This document shows, one piece after another, positions 1-7,039 of a stretch of 33,537 bases of DNA. The DNA is taken from contig JAQGIK010000066.1 in assembly GCA_028291265.1 (NCBI GenBank), positions 1-33,537 on the forward strand, read 5' to 3'. Within the stretch, counting starts at the first letter, position 1. Every line of letters begins with the position of its first letter. Both the position numbers and the translations under genes were made by a program. A model generated the notes under the pieces. That model searched no databases. It was not told the origin of the DNA and was given only the letters and a program-made list of their open reading frames with translations. The stretch is from Caulobacter sp. (GTDB lineage Bacteria; Pseudomonadota; Alphaproteobacteria; Caulobacterales; Caulobacteraceae).

Positions 1-131
1 GCGCCGGCCACTGTCTCAACCGTCGTCCCTGCCCCGCCGCCCACACTGCCCTATCAGGAGCCCCGCCGATGACCCCCGCCGTTCACGCAGCCGCCGTTGA
101 CCTTCGCCCCGCCTTCGGAATGATGCACGCC

Positions 132-839
132 ATGTCCCGCTCCATCCTGATCGTCGACGACGACCCGCATATCCGCGAGCTGCTCGACTTCGCCCTGACC
201 AAGGCCGGCTATTCCACTCGCCAGGCCGAGGACGGCGTCGCCGCCCTGGCGGCGGTCGAGGAACAGGCGCCCGACCTGGTGGTGCTCGACATCAACATGC
301 CCCGCCTCGACGGGCTGGAGGTCTGCCGCCGCCTCCGTGCAAAGGGCCAGACGCCGATCCTCTTCCTCTCCAGCCGCGACGACGAGATCGACCGGGTGCT
401 GGGCATCGAACTCGGGGCCGACGACTATGTCGTCAAGCCGTTCAGCCCCCGCGAGGTCACCGCCCGCATCAGCGCCATCCTGCGCCGCTCCCAAGCTGCT
501 GCGACTCCCGCCGCCGCCCCCTCAACGCTGATCAGCCACGGCCGCCTGACCCTCGACACCGACGGCTGGACGGCCCGCTGGGCCGGCCAGGAGGCGGCCC
601 TGACCGTCACCGAGTTCGGCATCCTCAAGGCCCTCGCCGCCGCGCCCAGCCGGGTCTTCACCCGCGACGCCATCATCGACCGGCTGCACGGCCCCGGCTT
701 CGCCATTACCGACCGCACCATCGACAGCCATGTCCGCAACCTGCGCGGCAAGTTCGCCGTCCTCGGCGGCCATGACGTCATCGAGACCAAGGCCGGCGTC
801 GGCTATCGGCTGGGCCCTTGCAAGGGAGAGGCGGCCTGA
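132..839 (+). CDS. OmpR/PhoB-family response regulator
   Basis: Cytoplasmic DNA-binding response regulator, 235 residues from this start. The receiver domain (about 1-120) shows the acidic pocket D10/D11, the phosphoacceptor D53 in VVLDINMP, S80/S81 at the switch position and the invariant K102 in YVVKPF. A winged-helix output domain follows (about 135-230) and ends in GVGYRLG, typical of the OmpR/PhoB class. An upstream in-frame ATG at 69 has a better Shine-Dalgarno (AGGAG at 56-60) and would add 21 residues. I prefer 132 because receivers normally begin a few residues before the first beta strand. The histidine kinase follows after 15 nt, so the two are a cognate operon pair. The sequence does not show the signal or the regulon. 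Confidence 0.93.
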   Translation: MSRSILIVDDDPHIRELLDFALTKAGYSTRQAEDGVAALAAVEEQAPDLVVLDINMPRLDGLEVCRRLRAKGQTPILFLSSRDDEIDRVLGIELGADDYVVKPFSPREVTARISAILRRSQAAATPAAAPSTLISHGRLTLDTDGWTARWAGQEAALTVTEFGILKALAAAPSRVFTRDAIIDRLHGPGFAITDRTIDSHVRNLRGKFAVLGGHDVIETKAGVGYRLGPCKGEAA

Positions 840-854
840 CTTGCCGAAACTGAT

Positions 855-2435
855 TTGATAGACCCGATCGGGCGGATCAAGACGGTGATCAAACGGCATT
901 GGCCGGCGCTGAAGCTGCGCACCATCCTGCTCGGCGTGCTGCTGTTCGTCGCCGCCATGCCGGTGTTCAGCGCCGTCGGCCTGCGCGTCTACGAAAACAC
1001 CCTGGTCCGCCAGACCGAGGCCGAGCTGGTCGCCCAGGGCGCGGCCTTGGCCGCCGCCTCCGCAGCCCGCTGGCCCGGCCTGCCGCCGCCGCCGCCGGCC
1101 GACACCAAGGCCCCCGACTACTACCAGCCCGAACGCACCACCATCGACCTGTCGGACAGTCCCGTCCTGCCCGAACGCCCGCCCGCGCGCCGCACGACGA
1201 CGGCGTCGGACGCCGCCGCCGTCCAGGCCGCCGAGGATCTCGGGCCGGTCATCGACGCCACGGTCAAGACCACCCTGGCCTCCATCCTCATGCTCGACAG
1301 CCGGGGTCAGGTGGTGCGCGGCTATGGCCGCGGCGGCGATCTCTCCGGCCTGCCGGAGGTCCGGGCGGCGCTGAACGGCCAGCCGGCCACCGTGCTGCGC
1401 GACAACAGCGACTACCGCCCCGACAGCCACTACGAGTGGCTGAGCCGCGCCTCGACCATCCGCATCCACCACGCCCGGCCGGTCATCGCCCAGGGCCGGG
1501 TGCGCGGGGTCCTGCTGATGTCCCGTTCCCCCCGCGCCCTGTTCCGCGGCGTCTACGAGGACCGCGGCAAGATCGTCTTCGGCCTGGTGCTGATCGTCGC
1601 CCTGCTGATCCTGATGGCCGGCATCGTCTCGCGCGGCATCAGCCGCCCCATCGTCGCCTTGAGCCGCGCCGCCCGCGAGGTCACCGCCGGCCGCGGCGAC
1701 GTGCCCGAAACGCCCCGCACCGCCGCCATCGAGATCCGCGCCCTCTACGAGGACTTCCGCGAGATGGCCCAGGCCATCGAGACCCGCAGCCGCTACCTGC
1801 GCGACTTCGCCGCCGCCGTCAGCCATGAGTTCAAGACGCCGCTGGCCGGCATCGGCGGGGCCGTCGAACTGCTCCAGGACCACTTTGAGACCATGAGCGC
1901 CGCCGAGCGTCGCCGCTTCCTCGACAACATCGCCGCCGACAACGCCCGCCTGACCCAGCTGGTCACCCGCCTGCTCGACATGGCCCGCGCCGACATGGCC
2001 CGTCCCGAGGCCGGCGCCGCCGTCGATCTCCTCCCCGCCGCCCGCCGCGTCGCCGACAGCCAGCCGGACTTCAAGGTCACCATCGACCTGACCGACGACC
2101 TGCCCGCCGTCGCCGTGCCCGAGGCGACCATCGAGGCGGTGCTCACCACCCTGCTGGAAAACAGCCGTCAGGCCGGAGCCAGGTCGGCGATGATTTCTGC
2201 GGCCGCGTTGGACGGCAATCTCTGCCTCGCCGTCCAGGACGACGGCCCCGGCATCGCCGAGGCCGACCGCGAGCGCCTGTTCGAGCCCTTCTTCACCAGC
2301 CACCGGGCCGACGGCGGCACGGGCCTCGGCCTCTCCATCGCCAGGTCATTGCTGGCGGCGAGCCACGCTTCGGTCTCGGCGGTCCCCTGCGCGGCCGGCG
2401 CACGGTTCGAGATGCGGCTGCCTCTCGCAAACTAA
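855..2435 (+). CDS. Membrane sensor histidine kinase (HAMP, HisKA, HATPase)
   Basis: Inner-membrane sensor kinase of 526 residues that should phosphorylate the regulator just upstream. Visible order: a TM helix at about 22-43, a periplasmic sensor stretch at about 45-238 with a proline-rich segment near 75-82, a second TM at about 239-260, HAMP, then the dimerisation/phosphoacceptor helix with H324 in SHEFKTP. The ATPase domain carries the N box (LENSRQAGA), the G1 box (DDGPGIAEADRERLFEPFF) and the G2 box (GTGLGLSIA). The start is TTG at 855, and an in-frame GTG at 885 would remove 10 residues without touching TM1. The periplasmic domain matches no sensor fold I can name, so the stimulus is unknown. 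Confidence 0.92.
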   Translation: MIDPIGRIKTVIKRHWPALKLRTILLGVLLFVAAMPVFSAVGLRVYENTLVRQTEAELVAQGAALAAASAARWPGLPPPPPADTKAPDYYQPERTTIDLSDSPVLPERPPARRTTTASDAAAVQAAEDLGPVIDATVKTTLASILMLDSRGQVVRGYGRGGDLSGLPEVRAALNGQPATVLRDNSDYRPDSHYEWLSRASTIRIHHARPVIAQGRVRGVLLMSRSPRALFRGVYEDRGKIVFGLVLIVALLILMAGIVSRGISRPIVALSRAAREVTAGRGDVPETPRTAAIEIRALYEDFREMAQAIETRSRYLRDFAAAVSHEFKTPLAGIGGAVELLQDHFETMSAAERRRFLDNIAADNARLTQLVTRLLDMARADMARPEAGAAVDLLPAARRVADSQPDFKVTIDLTDDLPAVAVPEATIEAVLTTLLENSRQAGARSAMISAAALDGNLCLAVQDDGPGIAEADRERLFEPFFTSHRADGGTGLGLSIARSLLAASHASVSAVPCAAGARFEMRLPLAN

Positions 2436-2445
2436 CCCCAAATTT

Positions 2446-2596
2446 CCGCTCATCCCGGCGAATGCCGGGACCCATCCGCCTGAGCGCCGGCTCGTCCGAT
2501 TGATCGCCTTTCGATCTCCGCGGTGGGTTTGACCGGCGCCCTTCCACAGACATCGAGATCACGCGGATGGGTCCCGGCATTCGCCGGGATGAGCGG
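2446..2596. repeat. Long intergenic inverted repeat, ATCCCG...CGGGACCCA family
   Basis: Arms at 2446-2478 and 2564-2596 are exact 33-bp reverse complements, separated by 85 bp. Each arm is itself a small palindrome (CCCGGC GAAT GCCGGG), so the element can fold as one long hairpin or as two small ones. There is no T run, so it is not a standard terminator. The same outer motif (TCATCCCG...CGGGACCCA) recurs at 21479-21596 and 29068-29197. It fills most of the gap after the histidine kinase gene. Confidence 0.9.
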
Positions 2597-2692
2597 TAGG
2601 GGAGGGATGGTCTGCACCGAATCGGCGCCGCGCGAACCGAACGCGCTCCACGTCCCGGCGCCATGCTCCTCCCAATAACAAGGGAGGTTCCC

Positions 2693-2887
2693 ATGCCCAC
2701 GTCCACCGAAGGCTTCGCCCTCTTCGTCCGCCCCGAGAACAGCCAATGGGTCTGGACCCTGATGGATATCGAGGCTCGCGTCGCCGCCAGCGGCCAGGCC
2801 CAGGACCGCGAAACCGCCTGGCGCACCGGCGAATTCGCCGCCGCCGCTGTCGGCGCGCTGGGCCGCGTCGGCCGCAGAAGTTTCTAG
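2693..2887 (+). CDS. Small hypothetical protein, 64 residues
   Basis: Short soluble-looking protein with no signal peptide or TM helix. An excellent Shine-Dalgarno (AGGGAGG at 2681-2687) lies 5 nt before the ATG, which chooses 2693 over the in-frame ATG at 2663. The N-terminal half has a hydrophobic core with aromatic residues (FALFV, WVWTLMD). The C-terminal half is Ala/Arg-rich. It sits alone between two long inverted repeats and converges on the SDR gene. I do not recognise the family. The ribosome binding site and codon usage support a real gene, but the function is unknown. Confidence 0.62.
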   Translation: MPTSTEGFALFVRPENSQWVWTLMDIEARVAASGQAQDRETAWRTGEFAAAAVGALGRVGRRSF

Positions 2888-2892
2888 AGTTG

Positions 2893-3008
2893 GTGCGTCC
2901 TTCGACACGCCCCCGATGCGGGCTGCTCAGGATGACTGACTTGAGCGCAGTTCAACAAAGCTAGTCATGCTGGGCAGCGGCTGCAGGCCGCGTGTCGAAG
3001 CACGCACG
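2893..3008. repeat. Intergenic inverted repeat, CCTTCGACACG family
   Basis: The left part (from 2893, GTGCGTCCTTCGACACG) and the right part (ending 3008, CGTGTCGAAGCACGCAC) are complementary with one mismatch over 17 bp. Complementarity resumes around GGATGAC (about 2931-2936) and GTCATGCTG (about 2964-2972). The sequence differs from the other hairpins in the window. It occupies the whole gap between the convergent 64-residue gene and the SDR gene, so it may act as a bidirectional transcription stop or mRNA 3' stabiliser (inference). Confidence 0.8.
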
Positions 3009-3009
3009 G

Positions 3010-3762
3010 TCAGCAGAACGCCACCCCGCCGTCGACGGTGAGCGTCGCCCCGACCACATAGTCCCCGGCCCGCGAGGCCAGGTAGATGGCCGCCCCGGCC
3101 ATGTCCTCGTCGGTCCCGATCCGCCGGGCCGGCACCCGCGAGGCGACCGCCTCGGCCTGGTCCCGCGCGGCGATGTTCATGTCGCTGGCGAAGGCGCCGG
3201 GCGCGATGGCTGTGCAGACGATGTTGTCGGCGATCAGGGTCCTGGCCATCCGCCGGGTCAGGTGGATCAGCCCGGCCTTGCTGGCCGCGTAGGGATAGGT
3301 TTCCTGCGGATTGACCGCGATGCCGTCGATGGAGGCGATGTTGATGACCTTGGCCGGCCGTTCAAAGGTGGCGGCGGCCCGCAGCTCCGGAGCCAGGGCC
3401 CGGGTCAGGTAGAAGGGCGTCTTGACGTTGAGGTCCATGACCTTGTCCCAGCCCTTTTCCGGGAACTCGTCGAACGGGGCCAGCCAGGCGGCCCCGGCGT
3501 TGTTGACCAGGATGTCGAGCTTGCTCTCATGCTGGCGGTAGGCGGCGGCCAGCGCCTCCATCCCCTCCAGGGTCGAGACATCGGCCGGCAGGGCCGTGCA
3601 GCCCAGTTCGTCGGCCGTCTGGCGGCAGGCCACTTCCTTGCGGGCCGAGATGTAGACCTTGGCCCCGGCGGCGACATAGCCGGCCGCGATCATCTTCCCG
3701 ATGCCCCGCGAGCCGCCGGTGATCAGGGCCGTACGGCCGGCCAGGGAAAAGAGATCGGACAT
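3010..3762 (-). CDS. SDR-family NAD(P)-dependent oxidoreductase
   Basis: Classical short-chain dehydrogenase/reductase, 250 residues, the family's usual length. Visible motifs: the cofactor-binding TGGSRGIG at 15-22, NNAG at 87-90, catalytic S144, and Y158-x3-K162 in YPYAASK. R41/K42 after the second beta strand suggest a preference for NADPH. The C-terminal DGG motif (244-246) is also typical. Cytosolic. It resembles 3-oxoacyl-ACP reductase-like and gluconate/sorbitol-type SDRs, and the substrate cannot be assigned from sequence. It has no operon partner: an inverted repeat lies 3' of it and the divergently placed DUF6481-like gene has its own promoter region. Confidence 0.93.
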   Translation of the reverse strand: MSDLFSLAGRTALITGGSRGIGKMIAAGYVAAGAKVYISARKEVACRQTADELGCTALPADVSTLEGMEALAAAYRQHESKLDILVNNAGAAWLAPFDEFPEKGWDKVMDLNVKTPFYLTRALAPELRAAATFERPAKVINIASIDGIAVNPQETYPYAASKAGLIHLTRRMARTLIADNIVCTAIAPGAFASDMNIAARDQAEAVASRVPARRIGTDEDMAGAAIYLASRAGDYVVGATLTVDGGVAFC

Positions 3763-3817
3763 AGGGGCGCTCCTCGTTTGCTTTGGGAGCGACCCTAGGT
3801 CCGCAAAAGAGACGCGG

Positions 3818-4162
3818 CTAGTGAGCCCGCTTCATCTCTTTTTTCAGACGGGCTTCGTCCTTGGCGGCGGCCTTGCGTTCCTTGCGCTCGCGGCGCTTGG
3901 CTTCCAGCTCGGTCTCTGCCGCTTCGGCGCGGGCTTCGATCTCGGCCAGGCGCCTGGCTTCGACCTGCGCCTTGGCGGCGTCCTTCTCGGCCTGGCGCTG
4001 GGCGCGGATGGCTTCGAGTTCGAGGGCCTTGCGGGTGGCGCGGTCGACGAAGTTGGGGTCGGTCACGGTGGGCTTGGGTTTCATCCGCGCCAGCATGGCT
4101 TTCTTGGCGTCGGCGGCGGCCGCGATACGGTCATTGAAGCCGGTTTTCAGAGGATCTCTCAT
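3818..4162 (-). CDS. Highly charged coiled-coil protein (DUF6481-like)
   Basis: 114-residue protein, almost entirely Ala/Glu/Lys/Arg after residue 45, predicted as one long helix or coiled coil ending in a basic tail (KKEMKRAH). The N-terminal segment (FNDRIAAAADAKKAMLARMKPKP) matches my recollection of a small alphaproteobacterial family annotated DUF6481, sometimes found beside cold-shock genes. No cold-shock gene is present here. No signal peptide or TM. The function is unknown. It starts 143 bp from the ada-alkA start, in divergent orientation. Confidence 0.8.
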   Translation of the reverse strand: MRDPLKTGFNDRIAAAADAKKAMLARMKPKPTVTDPNFVDRATRKALELEAIRAQRQAEKDAAKAQVEARRLAEIEARAEAAETELEAKRRERKERKAAAKDEARLKKEMKRAH

Positions 4163-4305
4163 TCAGTCCTTCGATAGAGTCGGTGCTTGGAAAAATTGCG
4201 CCCGCCTCAAACCGCAGATTCCGCAGAATTGCAAGGGTTTGGGCGTCAGACGGTGATGTCCGAAAACCGCGAGACGCAGGCCTTCGTTGCCCCCATATAG
4301 GAGGC

Positions 4306-5793
4306 ATGGAGCTCGATCACGACGCCTGCTACCGCGCCATCCTGTCGCGTGACACCCGCTTCGACGGGCGGATCTTCGGCGGGGTGAAGACGACGGGCAT
4401 CTACTGCCGGCCGATCTGCCCGGCCCGCACGCCCAAGCCGCAGAACATCACCTTCTACCCCAGCGCCGCCGCCGCCGAGGCCGCCGGTTTCCGCGCCTGC
4501 CTGCGCTGCCGTCCGGAGACCTCGCCCGACCTCGGGGCATGGAAGGGTTCGTCCAGCACCGTTTCCCGCGCCCTCAGCATGATCGAGGCCGGCGCCCTCG
4601 ACACCGGCGATGTGGAAACGCTCGCGGGGCGCCTCGGCGTCGGCGACCGCCAGCTGCGCCGCCTGTTCCAGACCCACCTCGGGGCCACCCCCATCGGCGT
4701 CGCCCAGACCCGCCGCGTCCTGCTGGCCAAGCAGCTGATCCACGAGACCGACCTGCCGATGGCCCAGGTCGCCCTGGCCTCGGGCTTCGGCAGCGTCCGC
4801 CGCTTCAACGAGACCTTCCAGGACCTCTACCGCCGACCGCCGGCCTCGCTGCGGCGCCGCTCGGCGCCGGCCAACCCGGCCGAGGGGGTCACGCTCAAGC
4901 TCCGCTACAAGCCGCCCTACGACTGGGACGGGCTGATCGCCTTCCTGAAACTGCGGGCCATCCCCGGCGTCGAGTGGGTCGAGGGCGACCGCTACGCCCG
5001 CACCATCGAACTGGATGGCGAGATGGGCACGCTCGCCGTCACCCCCGTCGGCAAGGACCAGCTGTCGGTCCAGGTCCGCTTTCCGCGCACCAGCGCCCTG
5101 CCGGCCATCCTCGCCCGGGTGCGCCGCGTCTTCGACCTCGCCGCCGACCCCACGGCCATCAACGAGCACCTCTCCGCCGATCCCGACCTCGCGCCCCGCG
5201 TCACGGCCCGCCCGGGCCTGCGGGTGCCCGGCGCCTGGGACGGTTTCGAGCTGGCCATCCGCGCCATCCTCGGCCAGCAGATCACCGTCCACGCCGCCGT
5301 CCTCCTGGCCGGCAAGCTGGCCGCGCAATACGGCGAACCGCTGCCCGAGGCCTGGGCGCAGGAGGGCCTCACCGTCGCCTTCCCCAGCGCGGAGCGTCTC
5401 GCCGCCGCCGATCTCTCCGGCCTGCCGATGCCCGGCGCCCGCTCCCGCTCGCTCAGCAGCATGGGCGCCGCCGTCGTCGCCGACCCCACCCTGTTCGGCC
5501 CGCGCCAGGACCTCGACACCGCCATCAAGGCCCTGAAGGCCCTCCCCGGCATCGGCGAATGGACCGCCCAGTACATCGCCATGCGCCAGCTGCGCGAACC
5601 GGACGCCTTCCCGGCCGCCGACATCGGCCTGATGCGCGCCCTCGAAACCCCTGACGGCGTCCGCCCGACGCCCGCCCAACTGCTCGCCCGCGCCGAAGCC
5701 TGGCGGCCCTGGCGCGCCTACGCCGCCCTGCATCTGTGGGCCGGCGATGCCGCCTCAATCAAGGAAAAGGCCGATGCCCGCAAAGCCGCCTGA
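4306..5793 (+). CDS. alkA: Ada-type sensor / AraC HTH / AlkA DNA-3-methyladenine glycosylase fusion
   Basis: Bifunctional alkylation-repair protein, 495 residues. The N-terminal Ada metal site has C34, C38, C65 and C68; C34 corresponds to the methyl-phosphotriester acceptor C38 of E. coli Ada. An AraC-type helix-turn-helix region follows (about 85-170), then the AlkA N-terminal domain (about 185-295) and the HhH-GPD glycosylase (about 300-490). The hairpin PGIGEWTAQYIA and the catalytic aspartate D439 (PAADIGL) are intact. The Ada O6-methylguanine domain is absent and is supplied by the overlapping downstream ogt. The start follows family alignment, but AGGAGG at 4299-4304 lies only 1 nt before the ATG, an unusually tight spacing. 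By family knowledge it removes 3-methylpurines and may activate its own operon after methylation. Confidence 0.93.
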   Translation: MELDHDACYRAILSRDTRFDGRIFGGVKTTGIYCRPICPARTPKPQNITFYPSAAAAEAAGFRACLRCRPETSPDLGAWKGSSSTVSRALSMIEAGALDTGDVETLAGRLGVGDRQLRRLFQTHLGATPIGVAQTRRVLLAKQLIHETDLPMAQVALASGFGSVRRFNETFQDLYRRPPASLRRRSAPANPAEGVTLKLRYKPPYDWDGLIAFLKLRAIPGVEWVEGDRYARTIELDGEMGTLAVTPVGKDQLSVQVRFPRTSALPAILARVRRVFDLAADPTAINEHLSADPDLAPRVTARPGLRVPGAWDGFELAIRAILGQQITVHAAVLLAGKLAAQYGEPLPEAWAQEGLTVAFPSAERLAAADLSGLPMPGARSRSLSSMGAAVVADPTLFGPRQDLDTAIKALKALPGIGEWTAQYIAMRQLREPDAFPAADIGLMRALETPDGVRPTPAQLLARAEAWRPWRAYAALHLWAGDAASIKEKADARKAA

Positions 5794-6334
5794 GACCCTG
5801 ACCCCAGAAACCCTGGCCATCGAACGCTATGTCTCGCCCATCGACGGCCTGTGGCTGGCCGTCGACGAGGACGGGATCCTGCGCCTTCTCCACTTCGACC
5901 GCCCGGAAGAGGACTTCCTGCGCACCCTGCGCCGGGGCTATCCCAAGGCCCGGATCGTCAAGGGCCGCGCCCCGCCGCCGGTGCGCGACAACCTCGATGC
6001 CTACTTCAAGGGCGACCTGGCGGCGCTGGCCCGCATCCCGACCCAGGCGGTCGGCAGCGACTTCCAGCATTCGGTGTGGAACGAGCTCAAGCAGATCCCG
6101 GCCGGCGAGACCCGCAGCTACGGGGTCATGGCCCGCAAAATCGGCCAGCCGAGCGCCAGCCGCGCCGTCGGCCTGGCCAACGGCTCCAACCCCATCGCCG
6201 TGGTCGTGCCCTGCCATCGGGTGATCGGCGCCGACGGCTCGCTGACCGGTTTCGGCGGCGGCATCCCGCGCAAGCGCTGGCTGCTGGAGCACGAGGGGGC
6301 CCACTATGTCGCCCCGACCGGCAAGCTGTTCTAG
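5774..6334 (+). CDS. ogt: Methylated-DNA-[protein]-cysteine S-methyltransferase
   Basis: O6-alkylguanine-DNA alkyltransferase, 186 residues, a suicide repair protein. The active-site motif VVVPCHRVIG places the acceptor at C147. The recognition helix (GETRSYGVMARKIGQPSASRAVG) and the GFGGGIPRKRWLLEHE tail are also present. The start at 5774 overlaps the end of the ada-alkA fusion by 20 nt, so translation is probably coupled and both repair activities are induced together. The reading frame extends upstream to 5747, but that N-terminus is not family-like. Its stop shares CTAG with the convergent SGNH hydrolase gene. Confidence 0.95.
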   Translation: MPAKPPETLTPETLAIERYVSPIDGLWLAVDEDGILRLLHFDRPEEDFLRTLRRGYPKARIVKGRAPPPVRDNLDAYFKGDLAALARIPTQAVGSDFQHSVWNELKQIPAGETRSYGVMARKIGQPSASRAVGLANGSNPIAVVVPCHRVIGADGSLTGFGGGIPRKRWLLEHEGAHYVAPTGKLF

Positions 6335-7032
6335 GGGCGGTCCAGCACCGATTTGAGGGTCCTGGCCCAGACCTCGTAGCCGCGGCCGTTGAGATGCCGT
6401 CCGTCGGCCGTGAAATACCCGGTCAGGGCGCCCTCGGGCGCCAGTTCGGGGTTGAGGTTCAGCCACTCGCAGTCGTCGCGGTGGTCGCACAGCCGCGACA
6501 GTTCGCGGTTCAACCAGCGGACACGCCCGTTGGTCTCCGCCGAGGAGGTGAGCAGGACGGACTGCAGAATGACCCGGCGGCCCTTCAGCCGGTCGAGGAT
6601 GGTCGCGACGTTGTCGACGCTCCGGTCCACGCGCCAGTCGCGGACCTTGAGGTCGTTGAGCCCGATCATGACGACCACGGTCGTCGCCGAATCCGGCACC
6701 GACCTGTCCAGCCGGGCCAGAAGCTGGCCCGTCGTGTCGCCGCCGACGCCCCGGTTGGCGACCTGCGGACCGATCAGTTCGTTCCATTCGCCCCACTGGG
6801 TGATGGAATCCCCCAGCATGACGACCTCGGGCCGGCTCTTGAGGCGCTCGAAGTGGCTGACGCGGTGCTGGTAGCTGGCGCGCAGTTGAGGCGCCGCGGC
6901 CAGTTCCGCCTGCTCTTGCCGCGCCCGCGAGCCGCTCCAGACGTGGTCGGCCGCCGCCCCGGCCACGAAGACCAACAAGGCCCCGCAGACGAGAACGGTC
7001 GCGCTGATCAGCCGGTTGGCAGGGTGCGCCAC
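6331..7032 (-). CDS. Membrane-anchored SGNH/GDSL hydrolase
   Basis: Predicted esterase/acylhydrolase of 233 residues from a GTG start. All four SGNH blocks are visible: GDS with nucleophile S76 (VVMLGDSITQW), G98 in RGVGGD, IGLND with N126, and D210-x2-H213 in DGRHLNG. An N-terminal hydrophobic helix (about 8-28) indicates export or a membrane anchor. The GTG at 7032 begins 7 nt after the nrdA stop with GAGG 6 nt upstream. A longer ATG version from 7113 would overlap nrdA by 74 nt and add a Pro/Thr/Ala-rich leader, which I consider less likely. Co-transcription with nrdA is probable. The substrate is unknown; carbohydrate esterases and lysophospholipases share this fold. Confidence 0.85.
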   Translation of the reverse strand: MAHPANRLISATVLVCGALLVFVAGAAADHVWSGSRARQEQAELAAAPQLRASYQHRVSHFERLKSRPEVVMLGDSITQWGEWNELIGPQVANRGVGGDTTGQLLARLDRSVPDSATTVVVMIGLNDLKVRDWRVDRSVDNVATILDRLKGRRVILQSVLLTSSAETNGRVRWLNRELSRLCDHRDDCEWLNLNPELAPEGALTGYFTADGRHLNGRGYEVWARTLKSVLDRP

Positions 7033-7039
7033 GAAGGCC

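Noticed and set aside
522..2303. Long minus-strand open frame opposite the response regulator and kinase genes
   Set aside because: Gly/Ala/Asp/Gln-rich translation with no domains; it is the antisense of two well-supported genes, as expected at high GC.
2446..2596. Insertion sequence or MITE with target duplications
   Set aside because: No direct target duplications were seen at the ends, and no transposase is nearby; recorded as a repeat only.
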